A stretch of DNA of 64,000 bases from a bacterium (GCA_027021615.1 JALUTY010000122.1:1-64000), one strand, 5' to 3'. Shown: positions 53,170 through 62,962, counted from the stretch's first letter. Notes: generated by a model not told the origin, from the sequence alone. Program-made: numbers and translations.

Positions 53170-53675
53170 CCCAGATCCTCCTGGGCTACCCGGACGATCC
53201 CGGCGGCCACCCACCCCGTGACGACCCCGGAGGCCAGGGCCAGGGTCCCGGCCAGGGGCACGAGGGCCCACACCGCAGGGGTTCGGAGCAGGGCGGCGGC
53301 CAGAGCGAGTTGGGTGAGCAGGTGGGCCTCGGCCCCCAGCGCGCTCACCCCCACGAGCCCGAGCACCGGCACCCGAACGGCTACGGCCATGACCGCCACC
53401 GCCGTTAGGGTACCCCCGGCCGAGAGGAGGAAGCCCGGGGTGAGGAACCGGCCCGTGAACAGGGCTCCCACGATCACCTTCCCCGCCCCTACCCACAGCC
53501 CGGGCCCGGGGCCCCACAGGGTCAGGGCCGCGAGCACCGGGGCGTTCGCCAAGCCCAACCGTGCCCAGGGCACCGGAGTTGGCAGAAGGAGCTCCAGCAC
53601 CTGGAGCGCCCCCGCCAGGGCGATCAGGAATCCCATGTGGGCAGCCCGGGCCGTGGGTTCAGCGTCCCACCGCAT
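53112..53675 (-). CDS. Gx transporter family (heptaprenyl diphosphate synthase component I) membrane protein
   Basis: 187 residues from ATG 53675, overlapping the NusG-like gene by 17 bp, with aagggg upstream. Five or six hydrophobic helices and RLGLANAPVLAALTLWGPGPGLWVGAGKVIVGALFTGRFLTPGFLLSAGG identify the PF07456-type family. These proteins cluster with ApbE and NusG-II proteins in quinone, flavin and extracellular-electron-transfer loci. The last ~18 residues lie antisense to the MoaD-like gene; a shorter real end cannot be excluded but no earlier stop exists. Confidence 0.8.
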   Translation of the reverse strand: MRWDAEPTARAAHMGFLIALAGALQVLELLLPTPVPWARLGLANAPVLAALTLWGPGPGLWVGAGKVIVGALFTGRFLTPGFLLSAGGTLTAVAVMAVAVRVPVLGLVGVSALGAEAHLLTQLALAAALLRTPAVWALVPLAGTLALASGVVTGWVAAGIVRVAQEDLGYPPATGGNRATSSPSART

Positions 53676-54024
53676 CCACTTCCCCTTCCGGACCCAAGGC
53701 CTCCAGGGCCACGCGGTTGGGAAGGCAAACGGCCACCCGGCCCGGCCGGGCGAGCGCCCCCGTGCGGACACACAGCCTGAGGGGGCAGGGGCCCTCCACG
53801 ATCCAGGCGGAGCGTTTCCCCACCTCGATCACCGTGGTCCCCAGGGGGCCAGGGACCTCGATCCTGCCGCTGCCGGGGGGCACGGTGCGCGATCCGGCCT
53901 GCGAGGTGATCCGGTACCCCGTGGGCCGGCCCGGCCGGCCGGGTGCCCAGGCGATGAGGTTCAGCCCCAGGAGGGCCGCCACCACCAGGGCGTCCCAGGG
54001 CGTGAACGCCCTTCGGCTCACCAC
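53659..54024 (-). CDS. NusG domain II-like exported protein
   Basis: 121 residues from GTG 54024 (GTG 54021 is equally possible). One N-terminal transmembrane helix (~8-27, WDALVVAALLGLNLIAWAPG) is followed by a beta-domain with VEGPCPLRLCVRTGALARPGRVAVCLPNRVAL; the Cys pattern and PxRxC motif are typical of the NusG-II family encoded beside ApbE and Gx transporters. No transcription role is implied. It sits between apbE (four-base overlap) and the Gx gene. Confidence 0.8.
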   Translation of the reverse strand: MVSRRAFTPWDALVVAALLGLNLIAWAPGRPGRPTGYRITSQAGSRTVPPGSGRIEVPGPLGTTVIEVGKRSAWIVEGPCPLRLCVRTGALARPGRVAVCLPNRVALEALGPEGEVDAVGR

Positions 54025-55016
54025 CGCACCTCCGGGGCCACCCGGGCGAACCCGGGGGTCTCCCGGACCGTCCCGTCGGCCGCCACCACCAGCCCCTCCA
54101 CGCCGGGTTGGGCCTCGAGCAGCCGCAGGCCCTCCTCCGGGCCCAGCACGAACACGGCCGTGCTCAGGGCGTCGGCATCCACCGCTGTGGGCGCCCAGAC
54201 CGTGACGCTCTGGCACCCGCGGGCCGGCCGTCCGGTGCGGGGGTCGAGGATGTGGTGGAACCGGCGGCCCTCCCACTCGTAAAACCGCTCGTAGTCCCCC
54301 GACGTGACCAAGGCTCCCTCCATGGGGGCCACCACCCGGAGGAACCGGTTTTGGTTCCTGGGATGCTGGATCCCCACCCGCCAAGGCCGGTCCCCCCGGC
54401 GGCCGGCCACGTACAGGTCGCCGCCCGCGTTCACGATGAAGTCGGATGCCCCGGCCGCCCGCAGGGCCTCGGCAGCCCGGTCGATGGCCCATCCCTTGGC
54501 GATGCCGCCCAGGTCCACCCGGGTGCGGCCCAGGTCCACGGTGCGACGGCCGGGATCGAGGCGGACCCGGTCCCATCCCACCTGGGAAAGGGCCGCGTCC
54601 ACCGCCAGGGGCGACGGGGGCGGGTGGGGCCCCCGCGGGATGTCCCACAGGTCCAGCAGGGGAGCCACCGTGGGATCGAACGCTCCGCCGGTGCGCCGCG
54701 CCCAAGCCAGGGCGTCGGCAAGGACCGAGGCGAGCGCCTCCGACACCCGGCCCCCTCCGGCCCGGTTCAGCTCCCACAGGGGGGTGCCCTCGACCCGGGC
54801 CATCTCCTGGTCCACCGCGGCCAGGGCGGCGAACGCGCGCTCCTCGGCGGCCCGTGCGTCGGGCTCCGGGGTCCCCCACACGGTCACCGTCACCAGGGTG
54901 TCCATCAGGAACCGGGTCTCGGTGAACGGCTCGGCCCCTGGGCGGCGGCCGGAGGCGTAGGCCATGACCAGGGCTACCGCCGCGAGCGGCACGGCCCAAC
55001 GCGCCAGGCGGGTCAC
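54018..55016 (-). CDS. apbE: FAD:protein FMN transferase
   Basis: 332 residues from GTG 55016, overlapping rimO by four bases. A signal or anchor segment (~1-22) is followed by TETRFLMDTLVTVTVWG, the metal-binding RVDLGGIAKGWAIDRA, FIVNAGGDLYVAG, and the C-terminal HHILDPRTGRPARG with conserved Asp-Ala cluster (TAVDADALSTAVFVLG). It covalently attaches FMN to Ser/Thr of exported redox proteins. Its partners here (NusG-II, Gx) suggest a membrane flavoprotein or quinone-related electron path; the flavinylated substrate is not in the window. Confidence 0.9.
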   Translation of the reverse strand: MTRLARWAVPLAAVALVMAYASGRRPGAEPFTETRFLMDTLVTVTVWGTPEPDARAAEERAFAALAAVDQEMARVEGTPLWELNRAGGGRVSEALASVLADALAWARRTGGAFDPTVAPLLDLWDIPRGPHPPPSPLAVDAALSQVGWDRVRLDPGRRTVDLGRTRVDLGGIAKGWAIDRAAEALRAAGASDFIVNAGGDLYVAGRRGDRPWRVGIQHPRNQNRFLRVVAPMEGALVTSGDYERFYEWEGRRFHHILDPRTGRPARGCQSVTVWAPTAVDADALSTAVFVLGPEEGLRLLEAQPGVEGLVVAADGTVRETPGFARVAPEVRW

Positions 55017-56314
55017 GGCCGCTCCACCTGGGCCGTGAGATCGTAGAGGTCCGCGTCCGTGATCCGGGCCCGGACGAACGATCCGGCCTCGGCCCGGTCG
55101 GCCTCGGGCCCCTCGATCACGGTGAGCCCGTCCACCTCGGGGGCCTGTCCGTAGGTGCGGCCCACCGCCCGCCCCGAGTCGTCCCGTCCCTCCACGAGCA
55201 CCTCCAGGCTGCGCCCCAGGAACTCCCGGTTCCGTCCGAGGCTGATGCCCGCCTGCACCTCGAGCAACCGCTCGATCCGGGCCTGGACCACGGCCCGGGG
55301 AACCCGGGGCCTCAGCCGCTCCGCCGGGGTTCCCTCCTCCGGCGAGTAGGCAAAGGCTCCCAGGTGGTGGAACCGCACATCCTCCACGAACCTCAGCAGG
55401 GCTTCGAACTCCGCATCGGTCTCCCCCGGAAACCCCACGATGGCCGTGGTGCGAAGCACGAGGTCGGGTACCCGTTCGCGCAGGCCGTCGATCACCCGGC
55501 GGACCTCGTCGGCCGTGGTGCGCCGGCCCATGGCCCGCAGGATACGGGGGTGGATGTGCTGGATGGGAAGGTCCAGGTACGGCAGCAGCTTTTTCCCGGC
55601 CGCCATCCGCTCGACCACCCCCGGCGGAAACGGCCGGGGGTAGGCGTACAAGAGCCGGATCCACCGCAGCCCCTCGATCCCGGCCAGCCGGTCCAGGAGC
55701 CGTGCCAGGGCCCCCGGGTCGCCCCGGTCGAGGCCGTAGGAGGTGACGTCCTGGGCCACGAGGTTGAGCTCCACCACGCCCCGCTCGGCAAGCCCCCGGG
55801 CCTCGGCCACTAGGGCGTCTTCGGCGAGGCTGTGGAACGGCCCGCGGATCCGCGGGATGGTGCAGTAGGTGCACCGGTTCGAGCACCCGTCGGCGATCTT
55901 GAGGTAGGTGGAGTGGGGCTGCTGGGTGAGCAGCCGGGGCAGCGGCCCCCCGGGGGCGCGATCGGTAGGCTCCCCGCCCAGCTCCCGGGCGATCCGGGGC
56001 AGGTCCTCGGGGCCGAAGAACCGGTCCACCTCGGGCAGCTCCCGGGGCAGTTCCGGGTAGCGCTTGACCAGGCAGCCGGCCACCACGAGCTGCCGGCACC
56101 GCCCCTGCTCCTTGTGGCGGGCCGCCAGCAGGATCTCCTCGATGCTCTCCTCCACGGCGTCCTGGATGAACCCGCAGGTGTTCACGATGAGGATCTCGGC
56201 CTGGGCCGGCTCTTTTACGACCCGGAACCCATGGGCCGCCAGGCCCCCCAGGATGTGCTCGGCGTCCACCCGGTTCTTGGCGCAGCCCAGGTTGATCAGA
56301 CCCACGGTCCTCAC
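55013..56314 (-). CDS. rimO: Ribosomal protein S12 methylthiotransferase
   Basis: 433 residues from GTG 56314, overlapping lolA by four bases. Domains in order: UPF0004 (~1-115; VGLINLGCAKNRVDAE, VNTCGFI, VVAGCLVKRY with its three Cys for the auxiliary cluster), radical-SAM (~130-355) with CSNRCTYC binding the 4Fe-4S, and a C-terminal TRAM domain (~365-433; GRSLEVLVEGRDDSGRAVGRTYGQAPEVDG). CAKNRVDAE distinguishes RimO from MiaB. It methylthiolates an Asp of ribosomal protein S12. Confidence 0.93.
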   Translation of the reverse strand: MRTVGLINLGCAKNRVDAEHILGGLAAHGFRVVKEPAQAEILIVNTCGFIQDAVEESIEEILLAARHKEQGRCRQLVVAGCLVKRYPELPRELPEVDRFFGPEDLPRIARELGGEPTDRAPGGPLPRLLTQQPHSTYLKIADGCSNRCTYCTIPRIRGPFHSLAEDALVAEARGLAERGVVELNLVAQDVTSYGLDRGDPGALARLLDRLAGIEGLRWIRLLYAYPRPFPPGVVERMAAGKKLLPYLDLPIQHIHPRILRAMGRRTTADEVRRVIDGLRERVPDLVLRTTAIVGFPGETDAEFEALLRFVEDVRFHHLGAFAYSPEEGTPAERLRPRVPRAVVQARIERLLEVQAGISLGRNREFLGRSLEVLVEGRDDSGRAVGRTYGQAPEVDGLTVIEGPEADRAEAGSFVRARITDADLYDLTAQVERP

Positions 56315-56961
56315 CGCGCCGTCTCCCCCCCGCCCACCACCTGCACCCCCTCGGGGACCTGGAACGTGAACCGGTCGGCCGGGATGTCCTCGTTGACCCT
56401 CAGCCCGCTCAGCTCCACCGTGGTGCGGTTGCCCACCGGGTCGTAGGTGGTCACGGCCGCGGGCAGCGCCCGGTCGGGCAGGAGCCGGATCTGGACCCGG
56501 TCCAGGCCGGGTTGGGGGGCTTTGGGCCGCAGCTCCAGACACCGGCCGCCGCAGGAGCTCACCTGGAACTCCTTGTCGAGGCGGCCGAGCCCGTTCAGGA
56601 GGTCGAGCGCCAGCCGGGCCGCCGGGTTCAGATCGGTCAGGGGCTGCCGGATCACCGTACGGTCCCGCACCTGGTAGATCCAAAGGGTCTGGCCGTCGCT
56701 CACGATCACCTGGGGATCGTCGCCCTCGTACTCCCACCGCATCCGGCCGCCCTTGGCGAACCACACCCTGCCCCCGGCCACCTGGTCGAACCCGGTGGTG
56801 ACCATGCGGGCCGTCTGCACGAACCGGGCCTCCAGGGTTCGGGTGGCCGCCACCGCGGCCCGCAGTTCCTCGACGAGGTCCCGGGCCTCGTCCGCGGCGG
56901 CGGCCGTGGCGGCCACCGCCACGGCCGCGAGAGCGGTGAGCACGGTGCGTACCCAAACCAT
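56311..56961 (-). CDS. lolA: Outer-membrane lipoprotein carrier protein LolA
   Basis: 216 residues; AAGGAGGAG lies upstream of ATG 56961. Signal peptide ~1-23 (ATAAAA). LRAAVAATRTLEARFVQTARMV, GGRVWFAKGGRMRWEYEGDDPQVIVSDGQTLWIYQ and the C-terminal GNRTTVELSGLRVNEDIPADRFTFQVPEGVQVV are LolA features: an unclosed beta-barrel that shuttles lipoproteins across the periplasm. It leads a lolA-rimO-apbE operon on the minus strand. No lolB is seen, which is common outside Beta/Gammaproteobacteria. Confidence 0.9.
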   Translation of the reverse strand: MVWVRTVLTALAAVAVAATAAAADEARDLVEELRAAVAATRTLEARFVQTARMVTTGFDQVAGGRVWFAKGGRMRWEYEGDDPQVIVSDGQTLWIYQVRDRTVIRQPLTDLNPAARLALDLLNGLGRLDKEFQVSSCGGRCLELRPKAPQPGLDRVQIRLLPDRALPAAVTTYDPVGNRTTVELSGLRVNEDIPADRFTFQVPEGVQVVGGGETAR

Positions 56962-56985
56962 GAAACGCTCCTCCTTCCCAGTAAC

Positions 56986-57133
56986 TTCGGTCTACGGTCG
57001 TCGGTCGACGGTCTCCCGGCCCCCAGGGGTCTGACGAGGCTTCCGTGTAACTTCGTAACTTCGGTCGTCGGTCTACGGTCAACGGTCGTCGGTCAGGGGC
57101 CTTCGGCCCGCTAGGCGGCTGGGCGGCTCTCGA
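56986..57133. repeat. Heptad arrays and inverted octads upstream of lolA
   Basis: Fills the ~260-bp spacer between ftsK and lolA. Heptads (ttcggtc, tacggtc, gtcggtc, gacggtc) run 56986-57013 and five more run 57060-57094; the 25-bp segment 57020-57044 repeats 51859-51883 in inverse; GGGCCTTCGGCCC lies at 57097-57109, followed by three octads on the reverse strand (57110-57133). Read on the minus strand, the order is octads, hairpin, heptads, as at 36700-36772. Confidence 0.75.
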
Positions 57134-57222
57134 ACCTCGCCGGCAATGGCCCCGGACCAACGTGTAAGTTACCCTTCTCCGTTGTAGGGTCGCGCAGCGG
57201 CCGAAGGGGGCTTCCCCCGAGT

Positions 57223-59478
57223 TCATAGCTTGTGGATCAGGACCTCCCGGGGCTTCGAGCCCCGGGAGGGGCCCACCACGCCCTCCTGCTCCATGCGTTC
57301 GATCATGCGAGCCGCCCGGTTGTACCCGATCTGGAGCCGGCGCTGGATCATGGAGATCGAGGCCTGTCGGGTCTCGGCCACCAGGGCCACCGCCTTGTCG
57401 TAGAGCTCGTCGAACTCGGGATCGTCCGGCACCAGGGTGGGGTCGGGCTCCTCCAGGATCTCCTCCTGGTACGCCGGCTTCCCCTGCTCTCGCAGGAACG
57501 CCGTGAGCCTTGCGATCTCGTCCTCCGACACGAACGAGCCGTGCACCCGCTCCAGCCGGGCCGTGCCGGGCGGGAGGAACAGCATGTCCCCCCCGCCGAG
57601 CAGCGTCTCGGCGCCCTGGGTGTCGAGGATGGTGCGGGAGTCCACCCGGGACGCCACCTGGAACGCGATGCGGGCCGGAAAGTTGGCCTTGATCATGCCC
57701 GTGAGCACGTCCACCGAAGGCCGCTGGGTGGCCACGATCAGGTGGATGCCGGCCGCCCGGGCCATCTGGGCCAGCCGCGCGATGGACTCCTCCACGTCCT
57801 TGGAGGCCACCATCATCAGGTCGGCCAGCTCGTCGATCACCACCACGATGTAGGGCAGCACCTCGGTGTTCTCGTCCTCGGCCGGCGACCGGCCCCGAAG
57901 CTCCCTAAGGCGTCTCTCGATCTTCTTGTTGTACGTGGTGATGTTGCGCACCTGCTCGTCGGCCATGAGCCGGTAGCGCCGCTCCATCTCCTGCACGGCC
58001 CACCGAAGGGCGAGAGCGGCTTTTTTGGGCTCGGTCACCACGGGCAGCAGGAGGTGGGGGATGTCGTTGTACACCGAGAGCTCGAGCATCTTGGGGTCTA
58101 CGATCAGCAGCCGCACCTCCTTGGGCGTGGCGCGGAACAGCAGGCTGGCCAACATAGAGTGCACGGCCACGCTTTTGCCCGAGCCCGTGGCGCCGGCGAT
58201 CAGCAGGTGGGGCATCCGGGCCAGGTCTGCCACGTAGGGGTTGCCGGCCGTGTCCGTGCCCAGGGCCAGGGTGAGCTTCGACTTGGATTCCTGGTAGGGG
58301 GGCGAGGCCAGGATGTCCCGCAGGTACACGGTCTCTCTCTGATGGTTGGGGATCTCGATGCCCACGGCCGCCTTTCCCGGGATCGGGGCGATGATCCGCA
58401 CCGACAGGGCCTGGAGGGCCAGCGCCAGGTCGTCCGAGAGGTTCACGATCCGGTTGATCTTGACCCCGGGTGCCGGCTTGAGCTCGTACAGGGTGATCAC
58501 CGGCCCCGGCCGCACCTTCTCCACGGTGCCGTCCACCCCGAAGTCCGAGAGCTTCTTCTCCAGCACCTTGGAGGCCATGCGCAGGCTCTCCCCGTCCGGG
58601 TCCGCTCCTGGCTGGGACCCAGGATCCAGCAGATCCAGGGACGGCAGGCGGTAGCCGTCGATCTCCCGGGCGAACGGGAACGCCTCCTGCACGGGGGCCT
58701 TGGGCCGGGTCGGGATCTCCAGCTTCGGACCCTTCTCGTCGGGCTCCGCCTTGGGGGGCGAGCCCCTCCCGGCCTTGGACCGGGGTGTCGGGGCGCAGGC
58801 CGCCTGCCGGCGTTCGCGCCGCCGGGCCCGCTGCTCCCGGCGGCGGATGAGGTCGTCGCGCACCCGCTGGCTCAGGCCCACCATCCGGAGCCTCAGGCCC
58901 TCCCAGAACCCGTACAGGCTCAGGTTCACCGTGAACATGAGCGACGACAGCCAGCCCACCCCGAGCACCAGGGCCGTGCCAGGCACGTTGAGGTAGCGCA
59001 CGAGCCCCGAGGCCAGGAGCTGGCCCAGGGCGCCGCCGGCCGACAGGTCCAGCTGGTCGAACCGCACCGGCCCGAGCCCCAGGCTCAGCAGCCCCGCCGT
59101 GGTCAGGGTGAGCGCCGTGTACCCCACGCCGACCCATCCGGGGTGGGCGAACGGCCGCAGGAGGATGTATCGGACGGCGCACACCCCCAGGGCCAGGGGC
59201 ACGAGCCAGGCCGCGATCCCGAGGGTCTGAAGGAGGAGGTCGGCCGCGTGGGATCCGACGACCCCGCCCAAGTTGTGGGGTTGGACCGGGCCGGCCGCGG
59301 TGTTGAACGAGGGGTCCGAGGTCCGGTAGGAGGCCAGCGCCAGCACCACGAACCCGCACGCCAGGCCCAGGGCCAGCCCCAGCAGCTCGGCGCGCACCTG
59401 GGGGCCCAGGTGGTCGCGCCACCCGTTAAGCGCGTCGCCGAGGCGGGGGGGCGGGGGGTCCTTGCGGGGGCGGGCCAT
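57223..59478 (-). CDS. ftsK: DNA translocase FtsK/SpoIIIE
   Basis: 751 residues from ATG 59478. Four N-terminal transmembrane helices (~30-180), a short basic linker (~200-255, RRREQRARRRERRQAA), then the alpha and beta motor domains (~270-670): Walker A LLIAGATGSGKSVAVHS with Lys435, and PYIVVVIDELADLMMVASKDVEE. The C-terminal gamma winged helix (~685-751; SISMIQRRLQIGYNRAARMIERMEQEGVVGPSRGSKPREVLI) reads polar KOPS-type sequences and activates XerCD. It moves chromosome termini at the septum. The linker is short compared with E. coli FtsK. Confidence 0.95.
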   Translation of the reverse strand: MARPRKDPPPPRLGDALNGWRDHLGPQVRAELLGLALGLACGFVVLALASYRTSDPSFNTAAGPVQPHNLGGVVGSHAADLLLQTLGIAAWLVPLALGVCAVRYILLRPFAHPGWVGVGYTALTLTTAGLLSLGLGPVRFDQLDLSAGGALGQLLASGLVRYLNVPGTALVLGVGWLSSLMFTVNLSLYGFWEGLRLRMVGLSQRVRDDLIRRREQRARRRERRQAACAPTPRSKAGRGSPPKAEPDEKGPKLEIPTRPKAPVQEAFPFAREIDGYRLPSLDLLDPGSQPGADPDGESLRMASKVLEKKLSDFGVDGTVEKVRPGPVITLYELKPAPGVKINRIVNLSDDLALALQALSVRIIAPIPGKAAVGIEIPNHQRETVYLRDILASPPYQESKSKLTLALGTDTAGNPYVADLARMPHLLIAGATGSGKSVAVHSMLASLLFRATPKEVRLLIVDPKMLELSVYNDIPHLLLPVVTEPKKAALALRWAVQEMERRYRLMADEQVRNITTYNKKIERRLRELRGRSPAEDENTEVLPYIVVVIDELADLMMVASKDVEESIARLAQMARAAGIHLIVATQRPSVDVLTGMIKANFPARIAFQVASRVDSRTILDTQGAETLLGGGDMLFLPPGTARLERVHGSFVSEDEIARLTAFLREQGKPAYQEEILEEPDPTLVPDDPEFDELYDKAVALVAETRQASISMIQRRLQIGYNRAARMIERMEQEGVVGPSRGSKPREVLIHKL

Positions 59479-59491
59479 GGCAGAACCGGTC

Positions 59492-60274
59492 TCAGGGCCC
59501 GAGCACGAGGTAGCCGGCGCCCAGGACCCAGCAGTACACCGCGAACCACCGGAACCGGCCCCGTCGGATCACTCCCAGGAGCCAGTGGATCGCGGCCAGG
59601 CCCGAGAGGAACGCTGCCGCTGCTCCGGCCACGTAGGGGCCCCAGGCCAGCCCGGGAGTGGCGGCGTGACGCAGCTCCAGCACGGCCGCTCCCATGATGG
59701 CAGGGATCGAGATCAAAAAACTGAAGCGGGCCGCGTCCTCGGTGCGAATCCCCAGGAGGGTGCCGGCCGCGATGGTGGAGCCGGAGCGGCTGATTCCGGG
59801 CACGATGGCCATGCCCTGCACCGTGCCCACGGCCACGGCCCGCCACGCGCCGATCCGCTCCCCGGTGTCCCGCCCCCGGTTGAGGACCTCGGACACCCAC
59901 AGGACGGTCCCGGTGACCAGAAGCATGACGGCCGCGACCCGCGGAGCATGGAACAGGGCCTCGAGCGGGTCTTTGAGCGCCAGCCCGATCGCTCCCGTGG
60001 GTGCCGTGGCGGCCAGGACCCACCCCACGAGCCGGCGACGGCCCGCGTCTCCGCCCGGGAGGAGCGATCCCGCCATGCCAACCACGTCCCGCCAAAAGTA
60101 GACCACCACGGCCCCGAGGGTGGCCACGTGCAGGAGCACGTCGAAGAACACGCCGGGCTGTCGAAACCCGGGGACCAGGCTCTGGGCAAGCACCAGGTGG
60201 CCTGAGGAGCTCACCGGAAGAAACTCGGTGAGCCCCTGCAACAATCCCAGCAGGGCGCCTTGAAGGACGGTCAT
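59492..60274 (-). CDS. uppP: Undecaprenyl-diphosphatase
   Basis: 260 residues, ~7-8 transmembrane helices. LLGLLQGLTEFLPVSSSGHLVLAQ near the N-terminus and GMAIVPGISRSGSTIAAGTLLGI in the middle carry the Glu, Ser and Arg of the UppP/BacA active site. It removes a phosphate from C55-PP so the lipid carrier can be reused for peptidoglycan and O-antigen. Start ATG 60274. The 13 bp to ftsK suggest co-transcription. Confidence 0.94.
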   Translation of the reverse strand: MTVLQGALLGLLQGLTEFLPVSSSGHLVLAQSLVPGFRQPGVFFDVLLHVATLGAVVVYFWRDVVGMAGSLLPGGDAGRRRLVGWVLAATAPTGAIGLALKDPLEALFHAPRVAAVMLLVTGTVLWVSEVLNRGRDTGERIGAWRAVAVGTVQGMAIVPGISRSGSTIAAGTLLGIRTEDAARFSFLISIPAIMGAAVLELRHAATPGLAWGPYVAGAAAAFLSGLAAIHWLLGVIRRGRFRWFAVYCWVLGAGYLVLGP

Positions 60275-60421
60275 GGGACCTCCGGAACGGGGCCGGTGCG
60301 GCCCGGGATTACCGAAACATCACACTGTAGGGGACGTTTGAGGGCGGCGTCAACGAAGCGGTGGCCGGGCGCTGGCCGGGAGGCCGCGCGCCAAAGACCA
60401 ACCGCCAACGGCCGCTTTTCC

Positions 60422-62071
60422 TCACACCTCCGCAACCGTGGCCACCACCACGGGCCGGCGGTTTCCCCTCCGGCGAAAGTGGCGACGCAGGGCCACCGTG
60501 AACAGGGTCTCCCAGTCCTCGGCGCTGGGGGCCTCGGGCGCCTCCCGGCGCACCACGCGGGCCAGCTCCTCCTCGGCCTCCCGGGCCTCCCGGCTCGCTT
60601 GGTCGTCGGGAACGACGCCCCGCAGCTCTACCCGGGGCCCCCACACCAGGGCGCCCGCTGGATCCACGGCCGCCACGGCCAGCACCAGCCCGGCCCGGCC
60701 CAGCCGCCGTCGGTCGGCCAGTGCCCCGTCGGCCACGTCGCCCTCAGTGCCGGCCTCCACGTAGAGCCGTCCCGTGGGCACCGTGCCGTCGGGCCGGATG
60801 CCCTGGTCGTCCAGACGCACGACCACACCGTTCTCCGCCCGGAAGCACCGGTGCGGCGGGTATCCAAGGCCCCGCGCCCGGTCCACCAGGGCCTGGAGGT
60901 GGCGAAGCTCGCCGTGGACCGGCAGCACGCAGCGGGGCCGGGTGAGCTCCACCACCCGCCGGGCGTCGGCCGCCGACGCGTGCCCCGACACGTGGATCTC
61001 GGAGACCTCCTCGTAGTGGACCCGGGCCCCGAGCCGAATGCACCGGTCGATCTGGCGGTAGATGGCCCGCTCGTTGCCAGGGATCAGGCGCGACGACAGA
61101 AACACGTGATCCCCCGGCAGGATCCGGTGGTGGGGCTCGAGCCCCCGGGTGACCCGCCACAGGGCGCTGCCCGGCTCGGCCTGGCTCCCGGTGAGCACCA
61201 CGGTCAGGCTGTCGCGGGGCATGCCCCGGCTCCGGGGCTCGGGCACCAGGTCGCCGGGGGCCGGCCTGAGGTGACCCAGGCTGCGGGCGATGCGCGTCGT
61301 GCGTACCATGGCCCGACCCAGCAGGGTGACCCGACGACCCACCGCCCGGCTCGCTTCGATCACCTGTTGGACCCGATGGACGTTGCTGGCGAAGGTGGCC
61401 ACCCAGGCCCGGCCCTCGACGTCGGGCAGGAGACGGTGCAACGCCTCTCCCACCAGCCGCTCCGAAGGGGTGGGGCCGGGCCGATGGGCGTTGGTGCTGT
61501 CGCAGCACAGGAGGTCCACCCCCCCGTCCCCCCACCGGGCCAGGGCGGCTTCGTCCGTGGGCATCGCATCCACCGGGGTGGGGTCGAGCTTGAAGTCGCC
61601 GGTGTGCACGATGCGCCGGCCGTGGACCTCGATCCCCAGGGCGCACGCCCCGGCCGTGGAGTGGGTGATCCGGATGAACTGGGCCCGAAACGGGCCGGCC
61701 TCGACCCAGGCGCCGGGCGCCACGGACTGGAGCAGGCTGGTGGTCGTGGGAGCATGCTCGGCCAGGCGCTCCCGCACCAGCCCCAGGGTCATGGCTGTGC
61801 CGTACACCGGCACCCGGTGCCTGCGCAGCAGGTGGGGAAGCCCGCCGATGTGGTCCTCGTGGCCGTGGGTAAGGAGCACGGCCCTCAGCCGGCCCGGCGA
61901 GCCCAGGTAGGAGAGGTCTGGGATGAGGTAGTCCACCCCGGGGTGGTGGTCCTGGGCAAACATGAGACCGCAGTCCACCAGGATCCGCTCGTCCCCCGCC
62001 TCGATCACCAGGGCGTTCAGGCCGATCTCGCCCAGGCCCCCCAGCGGCACCAGCCGCACCGGAGCGCTCAC
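60422..62071 (-). CDS. rnj: Ribonuclease J
   Basis: 549 residues from GTG 62071, overlapping plsC by four bases. The metallo-beta-lactamase motif TLLTHGHEDHIGGLPHLL is at ~67-80 (His69, His71, Asp73, His74); further ligands are FIRITHSTAGACAL, IVHTGDFKLD and HVSGHASAADARR; VLPVHGELRHL belongs to the beta-CASP region. The ~100-residue C-terminal domain is present. RNase J is a 5'-3' exo- and endonuclease in mRNA decay and rRNA processing. In E. coli-type bacteria RNase E does this work; RNase J here fits Desulfobacterota. Confidence 0.92.
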   Translation of the reverse strand: MSAPVRLVPLGGLGEIGLNALVIEAGDERILVDCGLMFAQDHHPGVDYLIPDLSYLGSPGRLRAVLLTHGHEDHIGGLPHLLRRHRVPVYGTAMTLGLVRERLAEHAPTTTSLLQSVAPGAWVEAGPFRAQFIRITHSTAGACALGIEVHGRRIVHTGDFKLDPTPVDAMPTDEAALARWGDGGVDLLCCDSTNAHRPGPTPSERLVGEALHRLLPDVEGRAWVATFASNVHRVQQVIEASRAVGRRVTLLGRAMVRTTRIARSLGHLRPAPGDLVPEPRSRGMPRDSLTVVLTGSQAEPGSALWRVTRGLEPHHRILPGDHVFLSSRLIPGNERAIYRQIDRCIRLGARVHYEEVSEIHVSGHASAADARRVVELTRPRCVLPVHGELRHLQALVDRARGLGYPPHRCFRAENGVVVRLDDQGIRPDGTVPTGRLYVEAGTEGDVADGALADRRRLGRAGLVLAVAAVDPAGALVWGPRVELRGVVPDDQASREAREAEEELARVVRREAPEAPSAEDWETLFTVALRRHFRRRGNRRPVVVATVAEV

Positions 62072-62781
62072 GGGCCCTCCAGGCACCGGACCATGGCCGA
62101 GCGCAGCCGCTCGGCCTCAGCGCGGCGCTGCTCCGGGGTGTCGATGGCAGCCACCCGGTACGGCTCCAGCACGACCACCTCCACCGTGCCCGGCCGGGGC
62201 GCCCACCGCCCTTTGGGCCACAGCCGGGCCGTGCCGCGGATCACCAAGGGCACCACGGGGGCCCCGCTCGCCGTCGCCAGGTGCACGAACCCCAGCTTGA
62301 ACGCCAACAGTCGGCCGTCTCGGCTGCGGGTGCCCTCGGGGAACAGGATCACGGGCTCGCCCGAGCGCACCCGCCGGGCCGCCTCGTCCACGCTGGCCCG
62401 GGCCCGTTCCGAGTCGCCCCGGTCCACCGGCAAGTACCCCACCGCCCGGATCGCCTGCCCGAACACCGGAATCCGAAAGAGCTCCCTCTTGGCAAGCCAC
62501 AGCACGTTGTGAGGCAGGATGTGCCCCAGGACCAGAATGTCCAGGTTGGACTGGTGGTTTGCCACGAACACGACTCCCCCGGTTGAGAGCCGGTGAGGAT
62601 CCCGGACCCGCACCCGGATGCCGGCGGCCCCGAGAAGGATTCGGCACCACACCGGTGCCAGGTGCCGGCACCACTGTCGCCTCGGGTCCGTGTACCCAGC
62701 CACCACGGCCACGGGCCCGAGGACGAGGGTCACCAGAAGGATCACCAAGGGAAACAGAGCGGTTCGAATCGGGTTCCACAT
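62068..62781 (-). CDS. plsC: 1-Acyl-sn-glycerol-3-phosphate acyltransferase
   Basis: 237 residues. One N-terminal membrane helix (~6-30) anchors it. The acyltransferase box NHQSNLD has His76 and Asp81 (HX4D); [26 protein letters not shown] is the phosphate-binding block and [10 protein letters not shown] the fourth. It acylates lysophosphatidate to phosphatidate in the inner membrane. Its stop overlaps the RNase J start (GTGA), coupling two functionally unrelated genes. Confidence 0.92.
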   Translation of the reverse strand: MWNPIRTALFPLVILLVTLVLGPVAVVAGYTDPRRQWCRHLAPVWCRILLGAAGIRVRVRDPHRLSTGGVVFVANHQSNLDILVLGHILPHNVLWLAKRELFRIPVFGQAIRAVGYLPVDRGDSERARASVDEAARRVRSGEPVILFPEGTRSRDGRLLAFKLGFVHLATASGAPVVPLVIRGTARLWPKGRWAPRPGTVEVVVLEPYRVAAIDTPEQRRAEAERLRSAMVRCLEGP

Positions 62782-62962
62782 GCCTGTGTCAAGGGGTCGG
62801 GCGGAGTGCGGGGAGTCGGGAGGGTGCTATACGCTTTTTGCTTGCGCCGGGTCAACGGCTTGGGTATAAAACCGCGCCCCGTACGGCAGGGGCGAGGGCT
62901 CGTCTGCGCGGGGATGGGTGGGCGAGGCCCGGCCGGCCCTCGGCCGGCGGCTCTGCGTGCCC